DNA of 60,375 nt from Gammaproteobacteria bacterium (GTDB lineage Bacteria > Pseudomonadota > Gammaproteobacteria > Legionellales > Legionellaceae): the NCBI GenBank assembly GCA_030147855.1, contig JASBUO010000038.1, forward strand, positions 1 through 60,375, written 5' to 3'. Of the stretch, positions 37,067-46,301 are shown in pieces (positions within the stretch are counted from its first letter, which is position 1; each line of letters starts with the position of its first letter). The notes beneath the pieces were generated by a model. That model made no database searches and was not told where the DNA came from. It saw only the letters and a list, made by a program, of their open reading frames with translations. Position numbers and translations under genes: made by a program.

Positions 37067-37696
37067 TTATTTTTTAATAGCTTTCGATTCGCTTTTTTTA
37101 CTCAAATCAATTTTTGGTTCGCTGCCATTTAGCAAACGCTTCATATTACCTTGATGCTGATGGAGTACTATAAGTGCAAGTGCCATCAATGGGAAAAATG
37201 CCTGTCCTTCATGAAATGTGAGTAAAGCATAAAATGGACACAGTGTTACAGCAACAATGGATGCAAGTGATGAATACCGGCTAAAGTGGGCAACGGTTAC
37301 CCATGTAAGGATTGCAAGTATGCCAAACATAGGATGTAATCCAATCAGTACACCTAATGTTGTTGCAACGCCTTTTCCCCCTTTAAAATCAAAAAATATT
37401 GGATAAATGTGTCCGAGTACTGCAGCTAAACCGACAAGTGCTTGTATGAAAGCTCCAAATCCAAACATTATGGTAAGCCATATAGGCAGCAGCCCTTTAA
37501 GAAAATCAGCGACTAATACGAGCGCTGCATACTGTTTTCCAGCAATCCGCAGGACATTTGTTGCTCCTGGGTTTTTAGAGCCTTCGGTGCGTGGGTCCGG
37601 CAGTTTTGCCATACGGCATACAACCACAGCCGAGCATAAAGAGCCAAGCGCGTATGCCGCAGCAACGCACAGTGCAATGAGTAATAAGGTGAGCAT
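37067..37696 (-). CDS. plsY: Glycerol-3-phosphate acyltransferase PlsY
   Basis: PlsY transfers acyl groups from acyl-phosphate to glycerol-3-phosphate, the first step of phospholipid synthesis. The 209-residue inner-membrane protein has about five helices. The three conserved loops are seen: GSLCSAVVVCR, then DPRTEGSKNPGATNVLR (about 34-50), and FKGGKGVATTLG (about 103-114). The lysine-rich C-terminus is cytosolic. hemW is 57 bp upstream on the same strand. Confidence 0.95.
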   Translation of the reverse strand: MLTLLLIALCVAAAYALGSLCSAVVVCRMAKLPDPRTEGSKNPGATNVLRIAGKQYAALVLVADFLKGLLPIWLTIMFGFGAFIQALVGLAAVLGHIYPIFFDFKGGKGVATTLGVLIGLHPMFGILAILTWVTVAHFSRYSSLASIVAVTLCPFYALLTFHEGQAFFPLMALALIVLHQHQGNMKRLLNGSEPKIDLSKKSESKAIKK

Positions 37697-37753
37697 GAGG
37701 TCTCCATGTTTGTCAGTTAATTCTGCTTAGGGGAGAGTATGGCAGGTTGCTTA

Positions 37754-38890
37754 CTACGATGGCAAGAATAAGTGTTGTAAGTCGTTGGTAAAGCGACGAC
37801 CAAAAGGCGTGATTTGAAAATGAGCTTGTGCGCACGTTAAAAAGTGGTGTTTCTCTGCTTCTCTCAAGGAGGGCATGAGTGTACTGATATTAAGCCCCGT
37901 ACGTGCTTTGAATAACGTGTAAGGAATAGGTGCTTCAAGACGCGTAATGTTTAGCATAAATTCAAATAATAAATCATCTGGATTTAAGCTTTTTTTTTCA
38001 ACACAGTAAGGTTTGTTGAGGGCGAGGTAATCTTTAGGTTGGCGCTGTTTTCGCGTGCGATAAATATGTTTGAAATTAGGCTGGGTCAGCTTGCCATGTG
38101 CACCTGCACCAATTCCATAGTAGTCTCCAAACTGCCAATAGTTGAGGTTATGTTGCGCTGCATATCCTGGTTTTGAAAAGGCTGAAATTTCATATTTTTG
38201 ATATCCCCTTTGAGCAAGGCATGCGTGTCCCTCTTCTTCTAGGTGAGTAGTAATATCTTCGCTTGGTAGTTTGGGTGGTTTTTTATAAAAAACTGTATTG
38301 GGTTCTAAGGTAAGTTGATACCAAGAAAGGTGCTCTGGTGTATGTGCGAGCGCTGTTTTTAAGTCAGTGAGTCCTTCAGCAACGGATTGCTCTGGAAGGC
38401 CGTGCATGAGATCTAAATTAAGATTTTCAAAGCCTGCAGCGCGTGCTGCTTCAATAGCGCGATGGGCTTCATCATCATCATGAATGCGCCCGAGGCGTTT
38501 TAAATGTGTTTTGTTAAAGCTTTGTATACCGAGTGATAAACGATTGATGCCAAGTGCGCGATACGCTTTAAATCGTGTTTGTTCGACGCTGCCAGGATTT
38601 GCCTCAAGGGTAATCTCGATATTTTCAGCAAAAGTTAGGCGCTGGTGTAGGCCTTCAAAAAGCTGTGCATAGGCATGCTCTGATAGCAAGCTTGGAGTGC
38701 CTCCCCCTATAAAAATAGATTGAATAGGGCGTTTTGAAAATGTGTCGATATCACAGCCCAGATCTTCAAGTAGGTTGTTTACGTAGTGTTCCTCTGGAAG
38801 AGTTTTTGGGCTTTTATGCGAGTTAAAATCACAGTACGGACATTTTTGAATGCACCAAGGGATGTGAATGTAGAGGGATAGTGGTAACAT
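37754..38890 (-). CDS. hemW: Radical SAM heme chaperone HemW
   Basis: A 378-residue HemN-like radical-SAM protein that delivers heme. It is distinguished from HemN by its shorter length and by LYIHIPWCIQKCPYCDFNSH, with CxxxCxxC followed by DFN. Also seen: FIGGGTPSLL, ITLEANPGS, LSLGIQSFN and YYGIGAGAHG. The C-terminal HemN domain has a winged-helix portion. mdh starts 55 bp away on the other strand. Confidence 0.93.
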   Translation of the reverse strand: MLPLSLYIHIPWCIQKCPYCDFNSHKSPKTLPEEHYVNNLLEDLGCDIDTFSKRPIQSIFIGGGTPSLLSEHAYAQLFEGLHQRLTFAENIEITLEANPGSVEQTRFKAYRALGINRLSLGIQSFNKTHLKRLGRIHDDDEAHRAIEAARAAGFENLNLDLMHGLPEQSVAEGLTDLKTALAHTPEHLSWYQLTLEPNTVFYKKPPKLPSEDITTHLEEEGHACLAQRGYQKYEISAFSKPGYAAQHNLNYWQFGDYYGIGAGAHGKLTQPNFKHIYRTRKQRQPKDYLALNKPYCVEKKSLNPDDLLFEFMLNITRLEAPIPYTLFKARTGLNISTLMPSLREAEKHHFLTCAQAHFQITPFGRRFTNDLQHLFLPS

Positions 38891-38944
38891 GAATCACGAT
38901 TTTTACAAAAGCGTTATTATATCGCGAGACGGGAGATAAATTAA

Positions 38945-39994
38945 ATGAATAAACGGGTTCGAGTTGCAATTACAGGCGCTGCAGGACAAATCGGTTATGC
39001 TTTGTTATTTAGAATTGCATCAGGTCAACTATTTGGTGATGATACAGATATTGAGCTGCATTTACTGGAATTGCCACAAGCATTACCCGCTTTAAAGGGC
39101 GTGGCCATGGAGCTCGAAGATTGTGCTTTTCCACGTTTAAAACATGTTGAATGCACATCAAGCCTAAAAGAAGCCATGATGGGGGTTCACTGGGCATTTT
39201 TGGTGGGTTCTGTGCCACGCAAGCAAGGCATGGAGCGTGCTGATTTGCTACAAGTGAATGGTGAAATTTTCATTGAGCAAGGTCGTGCTATTAACGATTA
39301 TGCAAACAACGATGTTCGTGTGTTTGTAGTAGGTAACCCTTGTAATACGAATGCACTCATTACAAAACATCATGCGAGAGATGTTCCAGATGAGCGCTTT
39401 TATGCCATGATGACTCTTGATGAATTACGTGCGCGAAATCAATTGGCCAAAAAAGCTGATGTAGACATTACTGCAGTGACGCAAATGACGGTTTGGGGCA
39501 ATCACTCAGCGACACAATTTCCTGATTTTTACAGCGCTAAAATTGATGGTTTGCCTGCTACATCTGTCATTCAGGATGAAGTCTGGTTGAAAGAAGTGTT
39601 TGTGCCAACCATTCAACAACGTGGCGCTGCAGTCTTAAAAGAGCGTGGCGCATCGTCTGCTGCATCAGCTGCCAATGCGATTATTAGAGGTGTGCAGCAT
39701 TTAATTGTTGATACGCCTAAAGGTGAAACATTTTCAATGGCACTTTCTTCAAAAGGAGATTATGGCGTGGATGAAGGGCTGATGTTTTCATTTCCATGTC
39801 GACGTGAATCACACTCAATTGAGCGCATTGGCCATGTAAGTGCTGATGGTACACGCGTGTATTCTGAGGAAGGAATTTACGTAATTGACAACTTAGAGCT
39901 AAATGCTTATAGCCAAGAGCGATTTGATGCAACACTTGCAGAGTTACGAGCAGAGCGTCAAGCAGTTAAAGACTTAGGTCTTTTGAAGGACTAA
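38945..39994 (+). CDS. mdh: Malate dehydrogenase
   Basis: An NAD-dependent malate dehydrogenase of the TCA cycle, about 349 residues, in the MDH2 branch (longer than the E. coli form and similar to cytosolic eukaryotic enzymes). Seen: the Rossmann motif [19 protein letters not shown], the substrate loop [25 protein letters not shown] and [18 protein letters not shown] sequence. The catalytic His lies in [11 protein letters not shown]. It is followed by a small hairpin and then the 6S RNA gene. Confidence 0.96.
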   Translation: MNKRVRVAITGAAGQIGYALLFRIASGQLFGDDTDIELHLLELPQALPALKGVAMELEDCAFPRLKHVECTSSLKEAMMGVHWAFLVGSVPRKQGMERADLLQVNGEIFIEQGRAINDYANNDVRVFVVGNPCNTNALITKHHARDVPDERFYAMMTLDELRARNQLAKKADVDITAVTQMTVWGNHSATQFPDFYSAKIDGLPATSVIQDEVWLKEVFVPTIQQRGAAVLKERGASSAASAANAIIRGVQHLIVDTPKGETFSMALSSKGDYGVDEGLMFSFPCRRESHSIERIGHVSADGTRVYSEEGIYVIDNLELNAYSQERFDATLAELRAERQAVKDLGLLKD

Positions 39995-40007
39995 AAATAA
40001 AGGTTTG

Positions 40008-40023
40008 GGGTCAGGGTTGACCC
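40008..40023 (+). terminator. Weak hairpin after mdh
   Basis: GGGTCA (40008-40013) pairs with TGACCC (40018-40023) around GGGT, 14 bp after the mdh stop. There is no real T-run, so termination is uncertain. Confidence 0.35.
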
Positions 40024-40086
40024 TAAATATTGCTGAAAAATGGCTGCATACCTTGAAAGAAACGACGTGATGTATGCTGATTTGCA

Positions 40087-40095
40087 TGTTACACT
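40087..40095 (+). promoter_or_regulatory. Extended -10 promoter of the 6S RNA gene
   Basis: TG-T-TACACT fits the extended -10 consensus. It would start transcription about 40102-40104, matching the predicted 5' end of the RNA. Confidence 0.55.
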
Positions 40096-40104
40096 CTAGG
40101 CTGT

Positions 40105-40253
40105 CCAGCAGCCAATTGATTTTTGAACCGATAAGCTTATGCTAGGGATGTATTTTGTTGTTTGTGTTGTGCTAGACCGCTTAGTGTGGGAAGCCTGAGC
40201 TGACACAGTCGCAGCCCACCTGAATTTCAGGGTTCAAAATCTTTGGTTGTTGG
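40105..40253 (+). ncRNA. ssrS: 6S RNA
   Basis: 6S RNA mimics an open promoter and sequesters sigma70 RNA polymerase in stationary phase. The ends form the long closing stem: CCAGCAGCCAA (40105-40115) with TTGGTTGTTGG (40243-40253), two G-U pairs. After a small bulge, GATTTTTGAACC pairs with GGTTCAAAATC. The 3' half carries family-like sequence seen in E. coli 6S: GAAGCCT (40190-40196) and CACCTGAA...CAGGGTTCAA with the inner CCTGA/TCAGG hairpin. The length of about 149 nt is at the short end of the usual range. It is not next to ygfA or zapA as in E. coli. Confidence 0.8.
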
Positions 40254-40276
40254 CGCTTTCTGAAAGGATTTTATGT

Positions 40277-40615
40277 ATGTCAAACCCTATTATTTATCAC
40301 AACCCCAGATGCTCTAAATCAAGACAAACGTTGCAATTGCTTCAAGATAAAGGCATTGAGCCCATTGTGGTTGAATACCTCAAAACGCCACTTGATATGA
40401 CGAAAATCTTACAATTACGTGCTTATTTTTCACTGAAGGATTTTGTGCGCACCAGTGAGCCAGAGTTTAAAGTCCTTGGATTGTCGTTAGATGACGAGCG
40501 CGCTGTTTTAGAGGCAATGGTTAAAGCACCTAAACTGATGCAGCGTCCAATCGTTGTGTATCAAGGGAAGGCAGCAATGGGCCGCCCGCCAGAAAAAGTA
40601 TTGGACTTGTTTTAA
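40277..40615 (+). CDS. ArsC/YfgD-like arsenate reductase family protein
   Basis: A 112-residue thioredoxin-fold protein. It begins with IIYHNPRCSKSRQTLQLL, with the catalytic Cys at residue 12, and has LKTPLD, QRPIVV and MGRPPEKV. Those positions correspond to the Arg residues that bind oxyanion in ArsC. The YfgD-type members have no proven arsenic role. ATG 40277 follows GAAAGG and lies just after the 6S RNA. It ends five bases before the convergent prmA. Confidence 0.88.
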   Translation: MSNPIIYHNPRCSKSRQTLQLLQDKGIEPIVVEYLKTPLDMTKILQLRAYFSLKDFVRTSEPEFKVLGLSLDDERAVLEAMVKAPKLMQRPIVVYQGKAAMGRPPEKVLDLF

Positions 40616-40620
40616 GACCA

Positions 40621-41490
40621 TCAATTGCGTTTGAAAATTAGTAAGGCCCACTCGTCTTCATATTGTGTGTTTTGATGTGTCCATGCATTGGTGGTATAGG
40701 TGAGTATGAGTGCTTCTACTTGAGTTGCGAGTACACCCGATAAAACCAGTGTACCACCAGGTTTTAAGAGGGTTTCAAAGCGTGATTTAAGCGCTAAAAG
40801 AGGGAGTAGTAAAATATTGGCAAGTAGCACATCAACTGGCTCTATCAATGCTTCAGGTTGTGATAGAGCCAGTTGTCTTTCTGGAATGTGGTTTTTCTTA
40901 GCGTTACTTCGTGTTGCAATGAGTGCTTGTTCGTCTAAATCAACAGCATATGTAAGCGTTGCACCTAACTTTAAGGCTGCAAGTGCTAGAATGCCTGATC
41001 CACAGCCATAATCAATCATGGTCTTTCCCTGAAGGGCCGCACTATCAAGCCATGTCAAGCAAAGCGATGTAGTGGGATGCGTGCCTGTTCCAAAGGCAAG
41101 CCCCGGATCTAGCATGACATTGACAGCATCTGGCTTGGGAGGTGTGTGATTTGAAGGACAAATCCAGAGGTTTTTCCCAAATAAAAGCGGTTTTACATTA
41201 TCAAGACAGGCACGTACCCAGTCTTGATTAGGGACGGCTTTAAGTGTGTGTGTAAGCGTTGGATAATCAACTTGCAATGCTTGCCACGCGGCTTCCGCCT
41301 CGATAGCGCTTGCGTAGAGTGCCTCAGCAATCGAGTAGCGCCAAAGGGGGGTTTCACCTGGAGCAGGTTCAAGGATTGGATCGTCCTCTTGGTCAACCAG
41401 TGTTACACATAAAGCACCATTGGCTTCAAGGTGCTCAGAAATAGCGTCTGCTTCGCCTGCATGACAGGGCTTTACGTGTAACTCAAACAT
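40621..41490 (-). CDS. prmA: Ribosomal protein L11 methyltransferase
   Basis: PrmA trimethylates L11. The 289 residues comprise a small N-terminal L11-binding domain (about 1-55) and a SAM-binding Rossmann domain. The latter has DPGLAFGTGTHPTTSLCL, MIDYGCGSGILALAALKLGA, AVDLDEQALIA and LLANILLLPLL. It is translationally close to accC, two bases away, completing an aroQ-accB-accC-prmA operon on the minus strand. Confidence 0.95.
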   Translation of the reverse strand: MFELHVKPCHAGEADAISEHLEANGALCVTLVDQEDDPILEPAPGETPLWRYSIAEALYASAIEAEAAWQALQVDYPTLTHTLKAVPNQDWVRACLDNVKPLLFGKNLWICPSNHTPPKPDAVNVMLDPGLAFGTGTHPTTSLCLTWLDSAALQGKTMIDYGCGSGILALAALKLGATLTYAVDLDEQALIATRSNAKKNHIPERQLALSQPEALIEPVDVLLANILLLPLLALKSRFETLLKPGGTLVLSGVLATQVEALILTYTTNAWTHQNTQYEDEWALLIFKRN

Positions 41491-41492
41491 GA

Positions 41493-42836
41493 CTAAACCT
41501 CTTTAAGCAGCTGTTCCAAGTAATGGATATTGGTTCCACCTGCGACGAAACCCTTATCGTTGATAAGTTTTCGATGTAGGTCAAGGTTGGTATTGATACC
41601 ATCAATAATGATTTCATCGAGTGCATTTCGCATACGTGCAAATGCTTCCTCCCGTGTTTTGCCGTAGCTTATGAGCTTGCCAATCATGGAGTCATAATGG
41701 GGCGGCACGGTATAGCTGCTATAAATATGCGAATCAAATCGAATGCCTGGGCCTGCGGGTTGATGTAAATGGTTAATTTTTCCAGGTGATGGCATAAAGG
41801 TTTTAGAGTCTTCCGCATTAATACGACATTCAACAGCATGTCCTTCAAAGCGAATATCGTCTTGCTTAAGTGTTAATGGTAAATCACTTGCCATACGAAT
41901 TTGCTCTTTAATGAGATCAATACCTGTAATATACTCAGTAACCGGATGCTCAACTTGAATACGTGTGTTCATTTCAATAAAGTAAAAACAGCCATTCTCG
42001 TATAAAAATTCAAATGTCCCAGCACCGCGATAATGCATTTTACGACAAGCATTCACAACACTTTGTCCCATACTGTGACGCATTTCAGGAGTAATGCCAG
42101 GTGCGGGAGCTTCTTCGATGACTTTTTGATGTCGACGCTGCATTGAGCAGTCGCGTTCGCCTAAGTGTATGGCTTCTCCACGTCCGTCACCTAATACTTG
42201 AAACTCAATATGACGAGGGTTTTCTAAAAATTTTTCCATGTAGACAACAGGATTACCGAATGCTGCTTTTGCTTCACTTTGGGTGAGTGCAATGGCATTT
42301 AGTAAGTTAGACTCGCTATGCACAACACGCATGCCGCGTCCGCCCCCGCCACCGGCCGCTTTAATGATAACGGGATAACCAATATCACGCGCAAGCTCTA
42401 AGTTTTTGGCATCATCATTTGTGAGAGGGCCATCTGAACCTGGTACACACGGAACACCCGCTTCTTTCATTGCATGGATGGCTGACACCTTATCGCCCAT
42501 GAGGCGAATGGTTTCAGCACGTGGGCCGATAAAACGAAAGCCACTTTGTTCTACAATTTCTGCAAAATCCGCATTTTCAGATAAAAAGCCATAACCTGGG
42601 TGAATTGCAACCGCATCAGTCACTTCGGCAGCTGATATAATGGCTGGAATATTCAGGTAGCTTTTAGCTGATGGACTAGGCCCAATGCAAACAGTTTCGT
42701 CTGCAAGGCGCACGTGGAGTAAGTCCTTGTCGACTTCTGAGTGAACCGCAACTGTTTGAACGCCGAGCTCTTTGCAGGCACGTAAAATACGTAGTGCAAT
42801 TTCACCACGGTTGGCGATTACAATTTTACTTAACAT
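41493..42836 (-). CDS. accC: Acetyl-CoA carboxylase, biotin carboxylase subunit
   Basis: AccC uses ATP and bicarbonate to carboxylate biotin on AccB, the first step of fatty acid synthesis. The 447 residues have [13 protein letters not shown], the ATP-grasp glycine loop [12 protein letters not shown] and HIEFQVLGD. The catalytic [27 protein letters not shown] and the final INTNLDL region are also present. AGGAG lies nine bases before ATG 42836. The gene is downstream of accB by 12 bp. Confidence 0.98.
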   Translation of the reverse strand: MLSKIVIANRGEIALRILRACKELGVQTVAVHSEVDKDLLHVRLADETVCIGPSPSAKSYLNIPAIISAAEVTDAVAIHPGYGFLSENADFAEIVEQSGFRFIGPRAETIRLMGDKVSAIHAMKEAGVPCVPGSDGPLTNDDAKNLELARDIGYPVIIKAAGGGGGRGMRVVHSESNLLNAIALTQSEAKAAFGNPVVYMEKFLENPRHIEFQVLGDGRGEAIHLGERDCSMQRRHQKVIEEAPAPGITPEMRHSMGQSVVNACRKMHYRGAGTFEFLYENGCFYFIEMNTRIQVEHPVTEYITGIDLIKEQIRMASDLPLTLKQDDIRFEGHAVECRINAEDSKTFMPSPGKINHLHQPAGPGIRFDSHIYSSYTVPPHYDSMIGKLISYGKTREEAFARMRNALDEIIIDGINTNLDLHRKLINDKGFVAGGTNIHYLEQLLKEV

Positions 42837-42848
42837 GTATGCAAACTC

Positions 42849-43316
42849 CTATTCGATGATGAAAAGCGGTTCACCATATTCAACTGGTGAGCCATTTGAA
42901 ACAAGAATGGCTTTTACCACACCTGCTTTATCGCTTTCAATTTCATTGAACATTTTCATTGCTTCGATGATACCTAATGTATCTCCAACCGAGACGGTTT
43001 GACCGACGGTTACAAAAGGAGGCGCATCGGGAGATGATGCGGCATAATAGGTACCTACCATTGGGGAATGAATGGGGTGCCCGTCCGGCACGCTTGTGGT
43101 GGCTTCAGCAGTAGGCGCAGCTGAAGGAGTTGGCGCAGGAGTGGGGGAGGGCGCTGCATGGGGTGATGACACAAGGTGTTCTGTGATCGTGGTTGTATTA
43201 TTGGCAGCGGTATGTCGTGTGAGACGTAATGACTCTTCGCCTTCTTTAATTTCAATTTCTGAAATACCAGTTTCAGTTAATAGCTCGATGAGTTTTTTAA
43301 TTTTTCTAATGTCCAT
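42849..43316 (-). CDS. accB: Acetyl-CoA carboxylase, biotin carboxyl carrier protein
   Basis: BCCP carries biotin between the carboxylase and transferase subunits. It starts [17 protein letters not shown], as in E. coli, so I place the start at ATG 43316. A GTG at 43331 in the same frame would overlap aroQ and has no ribosome site. A Pro/Ala-rich linker (about 55-80) leads to the biotinyl domain with the target lysine in [11 protein letters not shown]. 155 residues. Confidence 0.96.
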   Translation of the reverse strand: MDIRKIKKLIELLTETGISEIEIKEGEESLRLTRHTAANNTTTITEHLVSSPHAAPSPTPAPTPSAAPTAEATTSVPDGHPIHSPMVGTYYAASSPDAPPFVTVGQTVSVGDTLGIIEAMKMFNEIESDKAGVVKAILVSNGSPVEYGEPLFIIE

Positions 43317-43327
43317 GGTGTTTAATC

Positions 43328-43777
43328 TCACTTAATAACGTTATTAAATTCATGAATAATGGCATCTAAGGCTAGGTGATAGCCATAGGTACCAAACCCT
43401 GTGATTGTGCCGCGTGCAATATCTGAAAAATAGGAGGTATGACGGTAGCTTTCTCTTGAGAAGATACGGCTAATATGTACTTCAATAAATGGTAATTCCA
43501 CTGCAAGTAATGCATCACGTAAGGCAATGCTTGTATGGGTAAACGCAGCTGGATTAAAAATAAGATAATCGGTATGGTTTTCGGCGGCCTCATGGATGGC
43601 AGTAATGAGGCTTGACTCAGACTGGCTTTGTTGCGCTTCGAACAAGCAGTTATTTTCCTCAGCCCTTGCCTGAAGTGAGCGATTTAATTGTTCGAGCGTC
43701 TGGGTGCCATAATGCGTGGGCTCACGTCGCCCCAAAAGATTTAAGTTAGGCCCATTCAGGACGAGAACTTTCCGCAT
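43328..43777 (-). CDS. aroQ: 3-dehydroquinate dehydratase, type II
   Basis: AroQ dehydrates 3-dehydroquinate in the shikimate pathway. It begins [24 protein letters not shown], with the catalytic Tyr/Arg lid near residue 20. [17 protein letters not shown] and [15 protein letters not shown] carry the His and Arg residues of the active site. I use ATG 43777, giving 149 residues; a TTG at 43804 would add a non-family extension. First gene of the aroQ-accBC-prmA operon. Confidence 0.95.
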   Translation of the reverse strand: MRKVLVLNGPNLNLLGRREPTHYGTQTLEQLNRSLQARAEENNCLFEAQQSQSESSLITAIHEAAENHTDYLIFNPAAFTHTSIALRDALLAVELPFIEVHISRIFSRESYRHTSYFSDIARGTITGFGTYGYHLALDAIIHEFNNVIK

Positions 43778-43815
43778 AACGTTGATAAAGGTAGTAAAGA
43801 ACAAAGGAGTATTAT

Positions 43816-43895
43816 GACAGAGTTACGTAACTCTGTCTAGATGGGCGGAGATGGCAGCATGTTTAAAGCAGTTAGCCTGCAACATGCTGCTTTTT
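43816..43895. other. Two hairpins between fda and aroQ
   Basis: A perfect 22-bp palindrome (GACAGAGTTAC with its complement, 43816-43837) is followed by a 10-bp stem. The stem pairs GCAGCATGTT (43854-43863) with AACATGCTGC (43881-43890), then five T on the plus strand. Both neighbouring genes run on the minus strand. So the T-tailed hairpin faces the wrong way for fda, while the palindrome could end transcription or bind a dimeric regulator. Confidence 0.5.
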
Positions 43896-43906
43896 GAAGA
43901 TGGCTT

Positions 43907-44917
43907 TTAACTATTTGCGTTATATTCTCCGCAAGCAGCAAGGCTATTTGCTTCAGCAGCTTTCAGTAATGCAGCTTGTGCCTCTGGAATATTTGCCTTT
44001 ACACCAGCCCATGCTTTAAGGCATGTTTCTTGGAGCGCACGGCCGTAAGAGAAGCTTAGCATCCAGGGTTGTGGGCCAAGGTTGTTAATGGCATTGAGAT
44101 TTAGAGTCGACTGCTCTGGTGTTTGCCCACCAGATAAGAAATTAATAGAGGGAACTGCTGCAGGCACTTGATTTCTAAAAACACTTAATGTGTATTCAGC
44201 GACTTCTTCTGGCATACTAAACGGTTGGTGTTCTTTACCTGAGGTCACCATGCTGGGTTTTAAAATCATGCATTCAAGTGCAACTTGATGTAGAAATAAT
44301 GCGTTGAATACTTCATGTAAAACAACTTCAGCAGTTTCGGCTGCATGTTCAATGCTATGGTCACCATCCATCAGTATTTCTGGCTCAACAATAGGAACGA
44401 TGCCAACATTTTGGCAGGTGGTTGCATAGCGTGCGAGTGTTTCTGCCCCTGCTTTCACCGCAACTAGACTTGGGGTGAAGTCTGAAACATGGAATACACT
44501 ACGCCACTTAGCAAACTTAGCTCCTTGCTGCTTGAAGTGTAACAGGCGCTCTTCAAGGCCGTCTAATCCTTGTGTGATTTGTTCTTTATCGGTATTAGGT
44601 AAAGGAACTAACCCTTTATCAACTTTAATGCCGGGTAGAATGTTTTTTTGTGCAAACATTTCTGGAATGGAAACACCTGCTTCACTCTTGTGAGTGAAGG
44701 TTTCTTCAAACAGAATGACACCACTAATATATTGTTCAAGATTTTCTGTGGACGCGAGTAATAGACGGTAATCACGTCGATTTTCTTCGCTATTTTCGAT
44801 ATTGATACTATCAAAGCGTTTTCCAATAGTACCACTGCTTTCATCTGCCGCTAAAATACCTTTTCCTGGATGTGATAAATGATCAATTACTTTAGATAAT
44901 TCTTCATGATGTGTCAC
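43907..44917 (-). CDS. Fructose-bisphosphate aldolase, class I
   Basis: A Schiff-base aldolase that interconverts fructose 1,6-bisphosphate with dihydroxyacetone phosphate and glyceraldehyde 3-phosphate. The 336 residues have GKGILAADESSGTIGKRF, GIKVDKGLV, KWRSVFHV, PIVEPEILMDGDHS and LKPSMVTSG (Schiff-base Lys). FLSGGQTPEQST is also present. This animal/plant-like class is uncommon in bacteria but known in Legionellales. I choose GTG 44917 because AAAGGAG (44926-44932) sits eight bases before it; that sequence lies inside the longer reading from ATG 44935. Confidence 0.93.
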   Translation of the reverse strand: MTHHEELSKVIDHLSHPGKGILAADESSGTIGKRFDSINIENSEENRRDYRLLLASTENLEQYISGVILFEETFTHKSEAGVSIPEMFAQKNILPGIKVDKGLVPLPNTDKEQITQGLDGLEERLLHFKQQGAKFAKWRSVFHVSDFTPSLVAVKAGAETLARYATTCQNVGIVPIVEPEILMDGDHSIEHAAETAEVVLHEVFNALFLHQVALECMILKPSMVTSGKEHQPFSMPEEVAEYTLSVFRNQVPAAVPSINFLSGGQTPEQSTLNLNAINNLGPQPWMLSFSYGRALQETCLKAWAGVKANIPEAQAALLKAAEANSLAACGEYNANS

Positions 44918-44941
44918 GGGTGCTGCTCCTTTCATTTTTGG

Positions 44942-45670
44942 TTATCGCGAGATATATTTTTCACGCACAATACGTTGTATGGCAAAACCGCGGTCTTTCA
45001 GTTGGGAAAAAGACTCGTCTACCATACCAGGATTTCCACATAAGTAAACTATATCAGACTCGGGGTTTAAGTTGAGCTCAGGGAGCGCTGTTTGTACATA
45101 TCCTGTATATTCATGGGGTTGCAGTGCTTCTTTTTTTGCCCGACTTAACTGTGCCCGATAGGTGACTTGAGGCGATTGATTTGCAAGTGCCGAAAAGGTG
45201 TCATGATAGAGTAGGTCATCGTGTGTTTGTACGCCTTGTAAAATAACCACGTGGAGGTTCGGGTTGGCATCAAGGCGCTTTTTAAGCTCGGTTAGCATAG
45301 CATGGTAGGGTGTAACGCCTGTGCTTGTTGCCATAAAAATATAACGTGCTGGATCTGCTTCTTTGAGTGTGAGGCGACCAAAAGGCCCTGTGGTGTTGAG
45401 CGTATCCCCGGGCTTTAGTTGAAAGAGTAACTCAGAAGCAACACCTCCCTCGACAAAACCTGCGGCAAATTCTATTTTTTGGTCTTTTCGTGGTGCATTT
45501 GCAATACTGTAACTTCGACGTAATGTTTTGCCATCATGTTCAATATGGATTGTAATAAATTGCCCAGGAAGATAATGTACAGGGTTCTCTGGCTTAAAAA
45601 TAAAATGCTTAACGGAGGGCGTTAACATGTACGCCTCTTCCAAGGTTATAGTAAAGGTGTTAGCCTGCAT
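44942..45670 (-). CDS. Ferredoxin-NADP reductase-like FAD oxidoreductase
   Basis: A 242-residue flavoprotein. The FAD domain has LPGQFITIHIEHDG and RRSYSIAN (the RxYS flavin motif) near residue 50. The NAD(P) domain has FMATSTGVTPYHAML (about 115) and YLCGNPGMVD (about 215). The family passes electrons between NAD(P)H and ferredoxin or flavodoxin, or serves as a reductase part of oxygenases; the partner is not evident. It is the upstream neighbour of aldolase on the same strand, 24 bp from its chosen start. Confidence 0.85.
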   Translation of the reverse strand: MQANTFTITLEEAYMLTPSVKHFIFKPENPVHYLPGQFITIHIEHDGKTLRRSYSIANAPRKDQKIEFAAGFVEGGVASELLFQLKPGDTLNTTGPFGRLTLKEADPARYIFMATSTGVTPYHAMLTELKKRLDANPNLHVVILQGVQTHDDLLYHDTFSALANQSPQVTYRAQLSRAKKEALQPHEYTGYVQTALPELNLNPESDIVYLCGNPGMVDESFSQLKDRGFAIQRIVREKYISR

Positions 45671-45748
45671 AATGATGTGCTTTCATTAAATAGAAAGGTT
45701 CTAAATATGCGTCTAAAATTACCAAATTGCAAGCACGGATAGGGTTTT

Positions 45749-46285
45749 ATGCCTGACTTGGTTTCTATTTTTGTAAATTTGAGTCATTCGCTTGCTCCGA
45801 TACAAAAACTATTGTCGGGGTTTGGTTATGTGTTAGGTATTATTTTTATTTTTATTGCATTTGCTAAGTTTCATAAAATAGGGGATGCGCGTGCGCAGTC
45901 TCACTCCCAAGAAAAAATGTTTGTCCCTATCGCATTTTTTTTGATGGGCGCAGGGCTTATTTTTATGCCTACAGCCATTCAGGCTTTAGCCAATACGGCA
46001 TTTGGCAGTAGTAATGTATTGGCTTATGCGTATGAAACGGAAGATAACCTGACGGATGCTATTAAGTTTTTAATTCAGACAACGGGTGTGATTTGGTTTG
46101 TGCGCGGTTCTTCTTTACTTGCACATTCGAGCGAACCTGGCGTGAAAGAAGGGGCTAAAGGAATGACGTTTTTGGTTGCAGGTGTTTTTGCAATGAATAT
46201 TGATAGCACGATTAATGCGATAGACTATTCGTTTACAAGCTTTTTTGAGTTTATGGGTAGTGTCAAGGAAAATGCAACGGGTTGA
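45749..46285 (+). CDS. IcmC/DotV-family Dot/Icm type IVB secretion protein
   Basis: A 178-residue inner-membrane protein with about four hydrophobic helices (about 22-42, 58-82, 105-125, 135-160). The order PIQKLLSGFGYVLGIIFI, VPIAFFLMGAGLIFMPTAIQ, TAFGSSNVLAY, LIQTTGVIWFVRGSSLLAHSSEPG and KGMTFLVAGVFAMN matches my memory of IcmC (DotE). The related DotV and IcmD share it. These are small inner-membrane components of the Dot/Icm machine. Here it stands alone between unrelated genes, so DotV, which also lies apart in Legionella, is as likely as IcmC. It implies that a full Dot/Icm system exists elsewhere in the genome. Confidence 0.75.
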   Translation: MPDLVSIFVNLSHSLAPIQKLLSGFGYVLGIIFIFIAFAKFHKIGDARAQSHSQEKMFVPIAFFLMGAGLIFMPTAIQALANTAFGSSNVLAYAYETEDNLTDAIKFLIQTTGVIWFVRGSSLLAHSSEPGVKEGAKGMTFLVAGVFAMNIDSTINAIDYSFTSFFEFMGSVKENATG

Positions 46286-46301
46286 GTTGTGAGGGCGTGC
46301 T

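Noticed and set aside
40046..40077. GCATAC/GTATGC hairpin upstream of the 6S RNA
   Set aside because: A loop of about 20 nt and no T-tract; it is probably incidental, in the upstream promoter region.
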